From contig DETX01000077.1 in assembly GCA_002362145.1 (NCBI GenBank), positions 1-13,489 on the forward strand: DNA of 13,489 nt, written 5' to 3'. This document shows, one piece after another, positions 1 through 7,023 of the stretch (position 1 is its first letter; each line of letters opens with the position of its first letter). This DNA is from Clostridiales bacterium UBA3277 (GTDB lineage Bacteria; Bacillota; Clostridia; Oscillospirales; Oscillospiraceae). The notes beneath the pieces were generated by a model. The model had not been told where the DNA came from, ran no database searches, and saw only the letters and a program-made list of their open reading frames with translations. A program made the translations under genes and the position numbers.

Positions 1-1257
1 GGGGCCAAGGGCGTGGAGCCCCAGACGAGAAAGCTCTTTAAGGTCTGCGCCATGCGGCACATTCCCATTTTCACCTTCATCAATAAGATGGACCGGGAGA
101 CCAAGGACCCCTTCGACCTCCTGGACGAGGTGGAGCGGGAGCTGGGCATTGAGACCTACGCCATGAACTGGCCCATCGGCTGCGGCAAGGACTTCCAAGG
201 GGTTTACGACCGGGAAAAGAGCCAGCTGATTTTCTTCTCCGGCGATACCGGAAAGAAACGGGCGGCAAAACAGGAAGTGGATCTGTACGATCCCGAGGTG
301 GCGGTGCTCTTAGACTCCGAGAGTAAGCATCAGCAGCTCATTGACGATGTGGAGCTGCTGTCCGCCGGGCGGGAAATGGATATGGAGGCCGTTCGCAAGG
401 GACAGCTGTCCCCGGTGTTCTTCGGCTCCGCCCTGACCAACTTCGGCATCGAGCCCTTCCTGGAGAGCTTCCTAAAGCTGACCCCGCCCCCGCTTTCCAG
501 AGTGGCGGACTGCGGCACCATTGACGCCTTCAGCCCGGACTTTTCCGCCTTTGTCTTTAAAATCCAGGCCAATATGAACAAGGCCCACCGGGACCGGCTG
601 GCCTTCATGCGCATCTGCTCCGGCAAATTCCAACGGGACGCGGAATATTACCACGTCCAGGGAAATAAGAAAATGCGCCTCTCCCAGCCCCAGCAGCTCA
701 TGGCCGCCGAGCGGGAGATTGTGGAGGAGGCCTACGCCGGGGACGTGATCGGCGTATTTGACCCGGGCATCTTCTCCATCGGCGACACCATCACCACGCC
801 GGGGAAGAAATTCAAGTATTCCGGCATCCCCACCTTTGCCCCGGAGCACTTCTGCCGGGTGTCCGCCAAGGACTCCATGAAGCGCAAGCAGTTTGTCAAG
901 GGCACCGAGCAGATCGCCCAGGAGGGCGCCATTCAGATCTTCAAGGTGCCGAACTCCGGCATGGAGGAGGTCATTGTGGGCGTGGTGGGCACCTTGCAGT
1001 TTGACGTGTTCCAGTATCGGATGAAAAACGAGTACGGCGTGGACCTGCGGATGGAAATGCTCCCCTACGAGGAGATCCGCCGGATCGACGAGTACCCCGG
1101 GGAGCTGGACGAGATGAACCTGGGCAGCGACGCGGAGCTGCTGGAGGACTACCGGGGGAGAAACCTTCTGGTGTACAGCTCTTACTGGGCCATCGATTTC
1201 ACCTGCCGCAAGAATCCGGGCCTCAAGGTCTCGGAGATCGTGGTGGAGGAAGGGTAA
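1..1257 (+). CDS. prfC: Peptide chain release factor 3 (RF3), 5'-truncated by window edge
   Basis: RF3 is the translational GTPase that recycles class I release factors RF1/RF2 from the ribosome after peptide release. The frame is open from base 1 and enters at residues GAKGVEPQTRKLF, which match the RF3 G domain just before the G4 motif; NKMD of G4 follows at about residue 25 of the visible part. WPIGCGK, PVFFGSALTNFG, FVFKIQANM, HRDRLAFMR and GTLQFDVFQYR are typical RF3 blocks through domains II and III. 418 residues are visible; the E. coli protein (about 529) implies that roughly 110-120 N-terminal residues, including the P-loop, lie outside the window. An internal ATG at 52 is not the start, because homology runs through it. 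The gene ends at TAA 1255-1257, ten bases before a strong terminator. Codon use is GC-rich and like its neighbours. Identification is secure; only the 5' end is missing. Confidence 0.97.
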   Translation, partial: GAKGVEPQTRKLFKVCAMRHIPIFTFINKMDRETKDPFDLLDEVERELGIETYAMNWPIGCGKDFQGVYDREKSQLIFFSGDTGKKRAAKQEVDLYDPEVAVLLDSESKHQQLIDDVELLSAGREMDMEAVRKGQLSPVFFGSALTNFGIEPFLESFLKLTPPPLSRVADCGTIDAFSPDFSAFVFKIQANMNKAHRDRLAFMRICSGKFQRDAEYYHVQGNKKMRLSQPQQLMAAEREIVEEAYAGDVIGVFDPGIFSIGDTITTPGKKFKYSGIPTFAPEHFCRVSAKDSMKRKQFVKGTEQIAQEGAIQIFKVPNSGMEEVIVGVVGTLQFDVFQYRMKNEYGVDLRMEMLPYEEIRRIDEYPGELDEMNLGSDAELLEDYRGRNLLVYSSYWAIDFTCRKNPGLKVSEIVVEEG

Positions 1258-1266
1258 TATTGTCAA

Positions 1267-1301
1267 AAAACCGGGCCGCTGTGTTTCAGCGGCCCGGTTT
1301 T
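1267..1301 (+). terminator. Intrinsic terminator of prfC
   Basis: A perfect 15-bp stem (1267-1281 with 1287-1301) closes a five-base TGTTT loop. The GC-rich core CCGGGCCGCTG is flanked by an A-run on the 5' side and a T-run on the 3' side, so it could act in both directions. It begins ten bases after the prfC stop codon and separates prfC from the next promoter. Confidence 0.93.
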
Positions 1302-1323
1302 CGATTGTGGAAACGCAAAGGAC

Positions 1324-1352
1324 TTGAATTCTTTCCCTCCGGCTACTATAAT
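1324..1352 (+). promoter_or_regulatory. Sigma-A-type promoter of the DUF5662-glycosyltransferase operon
   Basis: TTGAAT (1324-1329) and TATAAT (1347-1352) are separated by exactly 17 bp. A start near 1358 would give a leader of about 26 nt that carries the AGGAGG site. The TTG at 1324 is in frame with the downstream gene, but it is the -35 box here and not a start codon. Confidence 0.8.
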
Positions 1353-1383
1353 AAAAAGGAGAAAGCACAGAAGGAGGCGTGCC

Positions 1384-1953
1384 ATGAAAGCCTGGCAGCA
1401 TTTTAAGACCATAACAAAGCACCGTCTGCTGGTGTGCGCCGGCTGCTTCCGGGTGGGGCTTTACTGGCAGGGCCTGTGCCACGACCTGTCCAAGTATTCC
1501 CCCGTAGAATTCTGGAACGGGGCGAAGTACTACCAGGGCATCCGCAGCCCCAATGCCGCCGAACGGGAGGACAAGGGCTACAGCGAGGCCTGGATGCACC
1601 ACAAGGGCCGCAACCGCCATCACTATGAATACTGGACGGACATGAACCGTCAGACCCGGTGCTATGAGTCCATTCCCATGCCGAGAAAATACTTTGTGGA
1701 GATGGTCATGGACCGCCGGGCGGCCTGCATGACCTACCAGGGGAAAGACTACCGGGACGATTCCCCCCTGAATTATTTTGAAAAAAGCCGGGAGCGGGAG
1801 CTGATGCACCCCGAGACCAGCCGTCAGCTGGGCTATGTTCTGAAAATGCTGGCGGAAAAAGGGGAGAAGGAGACCTTCCGGTATCTCAAAGACCAGGTTC
1901 TGGAGGGAAAACCCTTCCCCTGGGAGAAAGAGGGAGAGCTATGGACGCCGTAA
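1384..1953 (+). CDS. DUF5662-type conserved protein, possible metal-binding
   Basis: This 189-residue protein resembles the DUF5662 family common in Clostridia, whose biochemical role is unknown to me. No signal peptide or membrane segment is visible. The sequence is rich in potential metal ligands: HDLSKYSP at residues 33-40, MHHKGRNRHH at 71-80 and an aspartate in VMDRR at about 110. This pattern recalls helical HD-type phosphohydrolases but is not proof of that fold. I chose ATG 1384 because AGGAGG lies at 1372-1377 with ideal spacing; the in-frame TTG at 1324 falls inside the promoter and would add an implausible Arg/Lys-rich head. The stop overlaps the start of the next gene by 13 bp, so the two are probably translationally coupled. 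Some databases name such proteins 'catalase'; nothing in the sequence supports haem catalase activity. Confidence 0.75.
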   Translation: MKAWQHFKTITKHRLLVCAGCFRVGLYWQGLCHDLSKYSPVEFWNGAKYYQGIRSPNAAEREDKGYSEAWMHHKGRNRHHYEYWTDMNRQTRCYESIPMPRKYFVEMVMDRRAACMTYQGKDYRDDSPLNYFEKSRERELMHPETSRQLGYVLKMLAEKGEKETFRYLKDQVLEGKPFPWEKEGELWTP

Positions 1954-2969
1954 AACTGACCATTCCTTCGAACATCTACCACCTGGACCAGATCATCACG
2001 GGTTTTCTGGAGCTGAAAGAGCAGGGCTGGGATGTGACCATCGAGAATCAGTCGAAAAATGAGGAAAACCCCTTTTACGGCCTGGCGGTGCTGCTGGCGC
2101 AGTACCGGGGCAAAAAGCTCGTCTACGATCTCTGGGACGGCTACCAGGATCTTCCCGGCATGGAAAAGGGGCTTGCGTGGTGCGACTTCTACTTTAAGCG
2201 GAGCTTTTCCCGGGAGAAAAATCAGCGCTTTTTCCTGCAGTACGCGGAAAAAATGCGGCCCCTGGGCCTTAACTACCATGTGACCCGGCGGGACGACCCC
2301 ATCAACGAGTCCCTCTTTAAGGGAATCGCCAAGGAGCTCACCGGCCGGGTGTCCCTGCGGCGGTTCACCCGGGAGGCCTTTGAGGAGACGCCGGCGCCCT
2401 GCCAGGGAAAGCCGAAGATTCTCTTTTTGGCCCAGCTCTGGGATGACGGAGAGCCCGGCCTGACCCCCGGGACCCGGCAGGAGCGGCGGGAGATCAACGC
2501 CATGCGGCTGGAAATTCTCACCGCCCTCCGGCGGCGGTTCGGGGAGGACTTCATTGGCGGCCTGGTGGACACCCCCTTCGCCCGGGAGCGGGCGCCGGAG
2601 CTGGTGCTTCCCAGAAAGGACACCGAGCGCCGGGCCTATCTGCGCCGGATGCACAGCGCCGATATCTGCATCGGCACCATGGGCCTCCATGAGAGCATCG
2701 GCTGGAAAACGGCGGAGTATGTGGCGGCGGCCAAGGCGATTGTCAATGAAAAACTCCGCTACGAAGTCCCGGGGGGCTTTGCGGAGGGGAAAAACTATCT
2801 GGAATTTACCACTGCGGAGGCGTGCGTGGCCGCGGTGGAGCGGCTGGCCGGGGACGCCGAGGCGCTGTTTGCCATGAAGCAGGCCAACGCAGACTATTAT
2901 CAAAACTATCTCCGGCCGGACGTCCTGGTGAAAAACACCCTGGACCAGGTGCCCCGGGAAAATTCATAG
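1941..2969 (+). CDS. Glycosyltransferase-like protein (GT-B C-terminal signature)
   Basis: This is a 342-residue cytosolic protein with no signal peptide or membrane helix. The C-terminal third carries the best clue: GLHESIGWKTAEYVAAAKAIV (from about residue 248) followed by an LRYEVPGGF...GKNYLEF block. That arrangement resembles the nucleotide-sugar-binding half of GT-B glycosyltransferases, where a conserved Glu precedes an Ala/Gly-rich helix and the PG..F..G.NYL loop. The N-terminal half (LVYDLWDGYQDLPG near 60-73, then an aromatic/basic KRSF block) would be the acceptor domain but I do not recognise it specifically. ATG 1941 overlaps the upstream gene by 13 bp, preceded by a purine-rich AGAGGGAGAG site. 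The partner suggests a shared but unknown role, perhaps in surface glycan synthesis. The donor and acceptor cannot be told from sequence. An uncharacterised GT-like fold without activity remains possible. Confidence 0.6.
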   Translation: MDAVKLTIPSNIYHLDQIITGFLELKEQGWDVTIENQSKNEENPFYGLAVLLAQYRGKKLVYDLWDGYQDLPGMEKGLAWCDFYFKRSFSREKNQRFFLQYAEKMRPLGLNYHVTRRDDPINESLFKGIAKELTGRVSLRRFTREAFEETPAPCQGKPKILFLAQLWDDGEPGLTPGTRQERREINAMRLEILTALRRRFGEDFIGGLVDTPFARERAPELVLPRKDTERRAYLRRMHSADICIGTMGLHESIGWKTAEYVAAAKAIVNEKLRYEVPGGFAEGKNYLEFTTAEACVAAVERLAGDAEALFAMKQANADYYQNYLRPDVLVKNTLDQVPRENS

Positions 2970-2983
2970 ATTTTCAGGAAGCG

Positions 2984-3017
2984 AAATCCGGCCCCCGAAT
3001 TTTCGGGGGCCGGATTT
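2984..3017. terminator. Shared terminator between convergent operons
   Basis: The arms 2984-2999 and 3002-3017 are perfect reverse complements (core TCCGGCCCCCGA), and the terminal A/T pairs probably open to form the loop. The plus-strand transcript runs into TTTTT, giving a good rightward terminator for the glycosyltransferase gene. It also lies ten bases past the feoB stop on the other strand, where the U-tail is only three bases, so leftward termination would be weaker. Confidence 0.88.
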
Positions 3018-3026
3018 TTCTGCCCG

Positions 3027-5156
3027 CTACAAAAGCCGGGCGGCGTGAGACACGAGGGCGCATAGAAGAAATCCCACCAATGTGGGCAGCGCCGCCGCCA
3101 CGGCGGTCCACTTGAGACTTCCGGTTTCCCGGTGGATGGTCAGCAGGGTGGTGGAGCAGGGCCAGTGGTTCAGGAAAAACAGCACCATGCACACTGCGGT
3201 GACCCAGGTCCAGCCGTTGGCTTCAAAGAGAAGGCGCATCTGCCCAAGACCCAGGGCGGCGCCCAGACTGCCCTGCTGGGTGTAGGCCATGACGAGAATG
3301 GGAATGACGATCTCGTTGGCGGGAAATCCCAGCAGGAAGGCGGTCAAAATGGTCCCGTCCAGGCCCATGAAGCGGCCCAGAGGGTCCAAAAAGGCGGCGC
3401 AGTGGACCAGGATGCTGCTACCTCCCACGGTGACGTTGGCCATGAGCCAGATCAGGGCCCCCGCCGGGGCCGCCACCGCCGCCGCCCGGCCCAGGACGAA
3501 GAGGGTCCGGTCAAAAATGGAGCGGAGAATGACCTTTCCCACCTGGGGCGGCCGGTAGGGCGGCAGCTCCAGCACAAAGGAGGAGGGCTCCCCCTTTAAA
3601 AGAGTTGCGCAGAGCAGCTTTGTGGCGGCAAAGGTGGTGCCCACCCCCAGGACGATAACCCCGGTGAGCAGCGCGGCAGACAGCACAGAGCCTCCAATCC
3701 CGCCGACCGCCCCGGCAAAGAACATGGTAAGTATGGTGATGAGGGCGGGGAAGCGGCCGTTGCAGGGTACAAAGCTGTTGGTGAGAATGGCCAGCAGCCG
3801 CTCCCGGGGGGAGTCGATGATCCGGCAGCCCACCACCCCGGCGGCGTTGCAGCCGAAGCCCATGCACATGCAAAGGGCCTGCTTGCCGCAGGAGCCGCAT
3901 CTGCGGAAGGGCCGGTCCAGGTTGTAGGCCACTCTTGGCAGGTAGCCCGCGTCCTCCAAAAGGGTGAACAGGGGAAAGAAAATGGCCATGGGCGGCAGCA
4001 TGACGGACACCACCCAGCCCAGCACCTGAAAGGCGCCAAGCACCACAAGCCCGTGGAGCCACTCCGGCGCGCCCCAGCGGAAAAACAGGGCGGTGAGCCA
4101 GTCCTGGACATGGCCGATTCCGGCACTGAGAAGGGCCGAGGGGTAGTTTGCCCCCACGATGGTGATGTAGAAAATGAGGCCCAACAGGGCGATCATCACG
4201 GGATAGCCGGCCAGCCGGCTGGTGAAGATCCAGTCCAGCTTCCGGTCCAGACGGTCGTACCGGGGTCCGTCGCACCGGACCGTGCCGCCGCACAGGTCCT
4301 GGGCGGCCTGGATGAGAGCGGAGACGGTGAGCTCTTCCAGAGCGTCCCCGCCAATGCCCTCTCCGGCAAGATAGGTCCGGGCGGTATTCAGGGAATTTTG
4401 GAGGCCCTTTTCCCGGAAAAGCTCCGGCCCCAGGTGTGCTTCTAGGCGGGAGAGCAGGGTTTCGTCCCCTTGGAGCAACTTCAGCGCCACCCAGCGGCTG
4501 TCAAGCTCCCGGCAGCGGCCCCGGAGGCTGGGTTCCAGCAGGGCCAGGGCCCCCTCCAGCACCGGAGGGTAGGGAACGGAGAAACCCTCCGGCGGGGGAC
4601 TGGAGCAGACCTCATCCAGAGCCCGGGTCAGGGTGTTCAGGCTGCCCTTTTTTCGGGCGGTGACCCCCACCACCGGCACGCCCAGCCGCCGGGAGAGGCC
4701 GGGCAGGTCCACATGGATGTGCTTGCGCCGGGCTTCGTCCATGAGATTCACACAGATCACCGTCCGGACGCCGGTCTCGAGAATTTGGAGGGCCAGGTTC
4801 AGATTCCGTTCCAGACAGGTGGCATCGCAGACCACCACGGCGGCGTCAGGCCTGGAAAAACAGAGAAAGTCCCTGGCCACCTCCTCCTCGGCGGACCGGG
4901 CCATCAGGGAGTAGGTCCCCGGAATGTCCACCAGGAGGTAGGAACGCTCCGCCGTGGAGAAGCTGCCCTGGGCGCTGCAAACCGTCTTTCCCGGCCAGTT
5001 GCCGGTGTGCTGGTCCATGCCGGTGAGGGCGTTGAAAACGGTGCTCTTTCCCACATTGGGATTGCCCGCCAGGGCCACCACCGTTTTTCCCTCCTGCCGG
5101 GGCAGGGCATCGCCCCCCAGGGCGCCCAGCCAGGTGGAGCGGCCGGTCAGTCCCAT
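3027..5156 (-). CDS. feoB: Ferrous iron transport protein B (GTP-dependent Fe2+ permease)
   Basis: FeoB imports Fe2+ across the cytoplasmic membrane, gated by an N-terminal G domain. The 709-residue product fits the family size. G1 is GNPNVGKS (31-38), the switch I threonine lies in GNWPGKTV (52-59), G3 is DIPG (77-80), G4 is NLMD (137-140) and a G5-like TARKKGS follows. A helical spacer leads to hydrophobic membrane segments with two Gate regions, including CMGFGCNAAGVVGCRIID and SFVPCNGRFPAL, where the cysteines are thought to take part in iron passage. I chose ATG at 5156 because it overlaps the 3' end of feoA by 10 bp; the frame stays open upstream to 5621, but that stretch reads through feoA out of frame and gives low-complexity protein. 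No feoC follows. Iron control by Fur or a DtxR-type repressor is expected from the family; I could not find a convincing box. Confidence 0.96.
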   Translation of the reverse strand: MGLTGRSTWLGALGGDALPRQEGKTVVALAGNPNVGKSTVFNALTGMDQHTGNWPGKTVCSAQGSFSTAERSYLLVDIPGTYSLMARSAEEEVARDFLCFSRPDAAVVVCDATCLERNLNLALQILETGVRTVICVNLMDEARRKHIHVDLPGLSRRLGVPVVGVTARKKGSLNTLTRALDEVCSSPPPEGFSVPYPPVLEGALALLEPSLRGRCRELDSRWVALKLLQGDETLLSRLEAHLGPELFREKGLQNSLNTARTYLAGEGIGGDALEELTVSALIQAAQDLCGGTVRCDGPRYDRLDRKLDWIFTSRLAGYPVMIALLGLIFYITIVGANYPSALLSAGIGHVQDWLTALFFRWGAPEWLHGLVVLGAFQVLGWVVSVMLPPMAIFFPLFTLLEDAGYLPRVAYNLDRPFRRCGSCGKQALCMCMGFGCNAAGVVGCRIIDSPRERLLAILTNSFVPCNGRFPALITILTMFFAGAVGGIGGSVLSAALLTGVIVLGVGTTFAATKLLCATLLKGEPSSFVLELPPYRPPQVGKVILRSIFDRTLFVLGRAAAVAAPAGALIWLMANVTVGGSSILVHCAAFLDPLGRFMGLDGTILTAFLLGFPANEIVIPILVMAYTQQGSLGAALGLGQMRLLFEANGWTWVTAVCMVLFFLNHWPCSTTLLTIHRETGSLKWTAVAAALPTLVGFLLCALVSHAARLL

Positions 5157-5407
5157 AGCCCGCCTCCCGCCACATCCCGGACGGCGATGTTTTCGCAGTC
5201 CCCCCGCCGCAGGGCCACCACCGCCCCCTGAATGAGATAGGCCGTGGGGTCGCCTCCGGGGCTGCGGCCCAGGCAGTACACCTCCGTCCCGCCGGTGAGC
5301 CCCAGGTCCAGTAGCCTGCGGCGCATCGGCCCTTCCATACGCAGCCTCTCCACCCGGGCCCGCTGGCCGGGGGAGAGGGCGCTCAAACTGCATAAATTCT
5401 GCACCAA
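5147..5407 (-). CDS. feoA: Ferrous iron transport protein A (SH3-like FeoB partner)
   Basis: This 86-residue SH3-like cytosolic protein is the usual partner of FeoB and is thought to modulate its activity. Typical FeoA blocks are LSALSPGQRARVERL near the N-terminus, MRRRLLDLGLTGGTEV in the middle and a closing basic ALRRGDCENIAVRDV strand. The start is not certain: TTG 5407 and GTG 5404 are both in frame behind a GAGGTG ribosome site, and TTG has the better spacing. No ATG is suitable without cutting the conserved N-terminus. It is the first gene of a two-gene operon, with its TGA inside the beginning of feoB, indicating coupled translation. Size, order and overlap are all typical. Confidence 0.93.
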   Translation of the reverse strand: MVQNLCSLSALSPGQRARVERLRMEGPMRRRLLDLGLTGGTEVYCLGRSPGGDPTAYLIQGAVVALRRGDCENIAVRDVAGGGLWD

Positions 5408-5577
5408 AGCGACACCTCTTCCTTGAATTTTGAAATCCTGCCATCATCCTATTCAGGAGCCGCCATCCGGTGACAAAGCCCCCGGCTTTCGGTGAAAATA
5501 TAAAAGCGGAGGGAAAGAGCAAAGAAGCCCGCCAAAGTGCGCTTGTGCATCCAATACAAAAACTGACAAGCAAACTG

Positions 5578-5590
5578 CGGCAAAGTGCCG
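5578..5590. promoter_or_regulatory. Candidate operator upstream of the mglB promoter
   Basis: CGGCAAAGTGCCG is a perfect inverted repeat (CGGCA, AAG spacer, TGCCG) ending 16 bp before the mglB -35 box. Its CAAAGTGC portion recurs at 5533-5540. Position and symmetry suit a regulator site for mgl or feo, but the half-sites are short and I cannot name a cognate regulator. Confidence 0.3.
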
Positions 5591-5606
5591 AAAATATTTG
5601 AAATAC

Positions 5607-5635
5607 TTTACAAAAGGCCAAGACAGTGTTATAGT
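5607..5635 (+). promoter_or_regulatory. Sigma-A-type promoter of the mgl operon
   Basis: TTTACA (5607-5612) and TATAGT (5630-5635) are 17 bp apart, each one base off consensus at a tolerated position or nearly so. Transcription would start near 5642, giving a leader of about 140 nt before mglB. No other promoter of this quality lies between here and the gene. Confidence 0.78.
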
Positions 5636-5674
5636 ATCCCTAGATTTTTTGAGCATAATCCACAAATGCAAAGG

Positions 5675-5751
5675 ATGGGAAAAAGACGTCCTTTTCCCAT
5701 TTCCGGAACTCCGGAAATGATAAATTTTGGCTATTTCCGGCTTTGGCCGGA
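5675..5751 (+). promoter_or_regulatory. Three-hairpin leader of mglB with alternative pairing
   Basis: Hairpin 1 pairs 5675-5683 with 5692-5700 (ATGGGAAAA/TTTTCCCAT). Hairpin 2 pairs 5699-5706 with 5711-5718 (ATTTCCGG/CCGGAAAT, loop AACT). Hairpin 3 pairs 5736-5741 with 5746-5751 (TCCGGC/GCCGGA). ATTTCCGG occurs again at 5733-5740, so the 5711-5718 strand can pair with either copy, and pairing with the second copy would dissolve hairpin 3. No T-run follows, and AGGAGG lies 17 nt past the last stem. I do not recognise a known riboswitch class. Confidence 0.5.
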
Positions 5752-5780
5752 GTAAGCATATATTTTTAGGAGGAAAACAA

Positions 5781-6878
5781 ATGAAAAAGATCATCGCACT
5801 TGTGCTGGTCCTGGCCATGACGCTGTGTCTGGTGGCCTGCGGCGGAGGCAAGACTGCTTCCGGCACGAAGGTCAGTGTGTTCTGGTACGAGGAGAGCGAC
5901 GTGTATCTCAGCTCTGTCCGCGACGCTCTGAACAAGGAACTGGACGCCCTGGAAGGCATCACCTACGACAACCAGTACGCGGCCAATGACCAGGCCAAGC
6001 AGCTTGACCAGATCAAGACTGCCATCGCCGGCGGCACCAAGCTGCTGGTGGTCAACCAGGTCACTTCCGGCGCTGCCGATACCGCTGAGGATATCCTGGC
6101 CGCTGCCGGCGACATCCCTGTTATCTTCTTCAACCGTGCCATCGGCACCGACGGCTCCGAGCTGCCCGTGCTGGAAGGCCATAAGAACGCTGCCTTCATC
6201 GGCACCGACGCCCCCGCCGCCGGCCATATGCAGGGCCAGATGATCGGTGAGTATGTCGTTGCCAATTATGATGACATCGATGTCAACGGCGACGGTGTCA
6301 TCTCCTACGCCATGATGAAGGGCGACGAGGCCAACGTGGAGGCCATCTACCGTACCCAGTACGGTGTTGAGGATGCCAACCTGGTTCTGACCGCCGCCGG
6401 CAAGCCCGCGCTGCAGTACTTCGACGCCGCCAACAGCGACTGCTACCAGGTCGACCAGGGCGGTGCCTGGTCCGCTGCCGCCGCCAAGGACTACATGGAC
6501 ACCAACTTCGTCACCTACAACGAGGCCAACGGCAACATGATCGAGCTGGTCATCTGCAACAACGACGGCATGGCTGAAGGCGTTGTGGCCTCCCTGCAGG
6601 AGAAGGGCTACAATAAGTCCGGCGCCCATGTGGTTCCCGTGTTCGGCGTTGACGCCACCGACAATGCCAAGGCTCTGATCGCTGACGGTGCCATGACCGG
6701 CACCATCAAGCAGGACGCCGAGGGCATGGCCGCCGCCGTTGCCCAGACCGTTAAGGCTGTGGCCGCCGGCTCCGCCCCCGCCGATGCTCTGGCTGGCCTG
6801 AAGGACGATCGTTTCAGCATCGCTCCCGAGAGCGGCAGCAAGCTCTACGTCGCCTACGCTCCCTACACCGGCGAATAA
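5781..6878 (+). CDS. mglB: Galactose/methyl-galactoside ABC transporter substrate-binding lipoprotein
   Basis: MglB captures sugar outside the membrane and delivers it to MglAC. The 365-residue precursor begins with a lipoprotein signal (MKKIIALV...) whose lipobox LVAC puts the lipidated cysteine at residue 20, as expected for a Gram-positive-type binding protein. The mature part is a two-lobe periplasmic-binding-protein fold. The calcium loop typical of MglB is present as DVNGDGVIS (167-175). Compared by eye with E. coli MglB, N118 in FFN, R191, W230, N261 and D291 in FGVDA match sugar-contact positions, but His152, Asp154 and Asn256 of E. coli appear as Asn, Glu and Gln. The frame extends upstream to a TTG at 5727, but AGGAGG at 5768-5773 and the signal peptide fix ATG 5781. 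Arg codons are only CGT/CGC, unlike the CGG-rich neighbours, suggesting high expression. The exact sugar is uncertain. Confidence 0.92.
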   Translation: MKKIIALVLVLAMTLCLVACGGGKTASGTKVSVFWYEESDVYLSSVRDALNKELDALEGITYDNQYAANDQAKQLDQIKTAIAGGTKLLVVNQVTSGAADTAEDILAAAGDIPVIFFNRAIGTDGSELPVLEGHKNAAFIGTDAPAAGHMQGQMIGEYVVANYDDIDVNGDGVISYAMMKGDEANVEAIYRTQYGVEDANLVLTAAGKPALQYFDAANSDCYQVDQGGAWSAAAAKDYMDTNFVTYNEANGNMIELVICNNDGMAEGVVASLQEKGYNKSGAHVVPVFGVDATDNAKALIADGAMTGTIKQDAEGMAAAVAQTVKAVAAGSAPADALAGLKDDRFSIAPESGSKLYVAYAPYTGE

Positions 6879-6900
6879 TCCATCCGTAAGTGTGAACTCC

Positions 6901-6930
6901 GGGCAGCTGTCGTTCCGGCGGCAGCTGCCC
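6901..6930 (+). promoter_or_regulatory. GC-rich hairpin after mglB (attenuator or mRNA-end stabiliser)
   Basis: 6901-6912 pairs with 6919-6930 over 12 positions (core GGGCAGCTG/CAGCTGCCC, one G-U pair) around a six-base TTCCGG loop. The tail is only CTTTC, so termination would be partial at best. Such a stem behind a binding-protein gene is a known way to keep its mRNA more abundant than that of the membrane and ATPase genes downstream. Confidence 0.7.
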
Positions 6931-6954
6931 CTTTCAAATGCTTTGGGCGTGCCA

Positions 6955-7023
6955 GTGGCAGAGAACGGTAAGTACCGCTTGGCAGTCAGAATGCGCGCGG
7001 CGGTATTTACTGCTCTCTGCCAC
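6955..7023. repeat. 24-position imperfect palindrome between mglB and mglA
   Basis: Arms 6955-6978 and 7000-7023 pair over 24 positions with one A-C mismatch and two G-U pairs; the outer ten (GTGGCAGAGA/TCTCTGCCAC) are perfect. The loop is 21 nt. It has no U-tail, lies about 46 bp before mglA and contains no gene. It may be a dispersed palindromic element or an RNA-processing site; copy number cannot be judged from one window. Confidence 0.7.

Larger units (their letters stand above)
5408..5780. other. Divergent intergenic region between feoA and mglB
   Basis: This 373-bp region contains no believable gene and is visibly more AT-rich than the coding DNA. The right half holds the mglB promoter, a short inverted repeat upstream of it and a hairpin-rich leader, listed separately. 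The left half should contain the feoA promoter. The only leftward -10-like hexamer I see is TATATT (minus strand, 5502-5497), without a good -35 partner. CAAAGTGC occurs twice (5533-5540 and 5581-5588). Confidence 0.6.

Noticed and set aside
286..296. Apparent loss of the Walker A lysine in the second half of MglA (residue positions)
   Set aside because: A degenerate second Walker A is normal in the RbsA/MglA family, so it is not a mutation.
1324..1383. TTG-initiated extension of the DUF5662 protein
   Set aside because: The TTG is the -35 box of a 17-bp-spaced promoter, and AGGAGG points to ATG 1384.
472..1809. A 445-codon minus-strand open frame across prfC and the DUF5662 gene
   Set aside because: It is the opposite-strand shadow of two well-supported genes in GC-rich DNA; the protein is His/Val/Gly-rich with no domain, and it spans a terminator and a promoter.
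5497..5525. Minus-strand TATATT as feoA promoter, and a Fur-type box nearby
   Set aside because: No acceptable -35 hexamer at 16-18 bp and no symmetric AT-rich box matching Fur or DtxR consensus that I could defend.
5157..5621. N-terminal extension of feoB to position 5621
   Set aside because: The extension reads feoA out of frame and yields Pro/Gly/Arg-rich sequence; ATG 5156 with a 10-bp feoA overlap is the normal arrangement.
5766..6629. A 287-codon minus-strand open frame opposite mglB
   Set aside because: It is a low-complexity Val/Gly/Leu-rich shadow of mglB.
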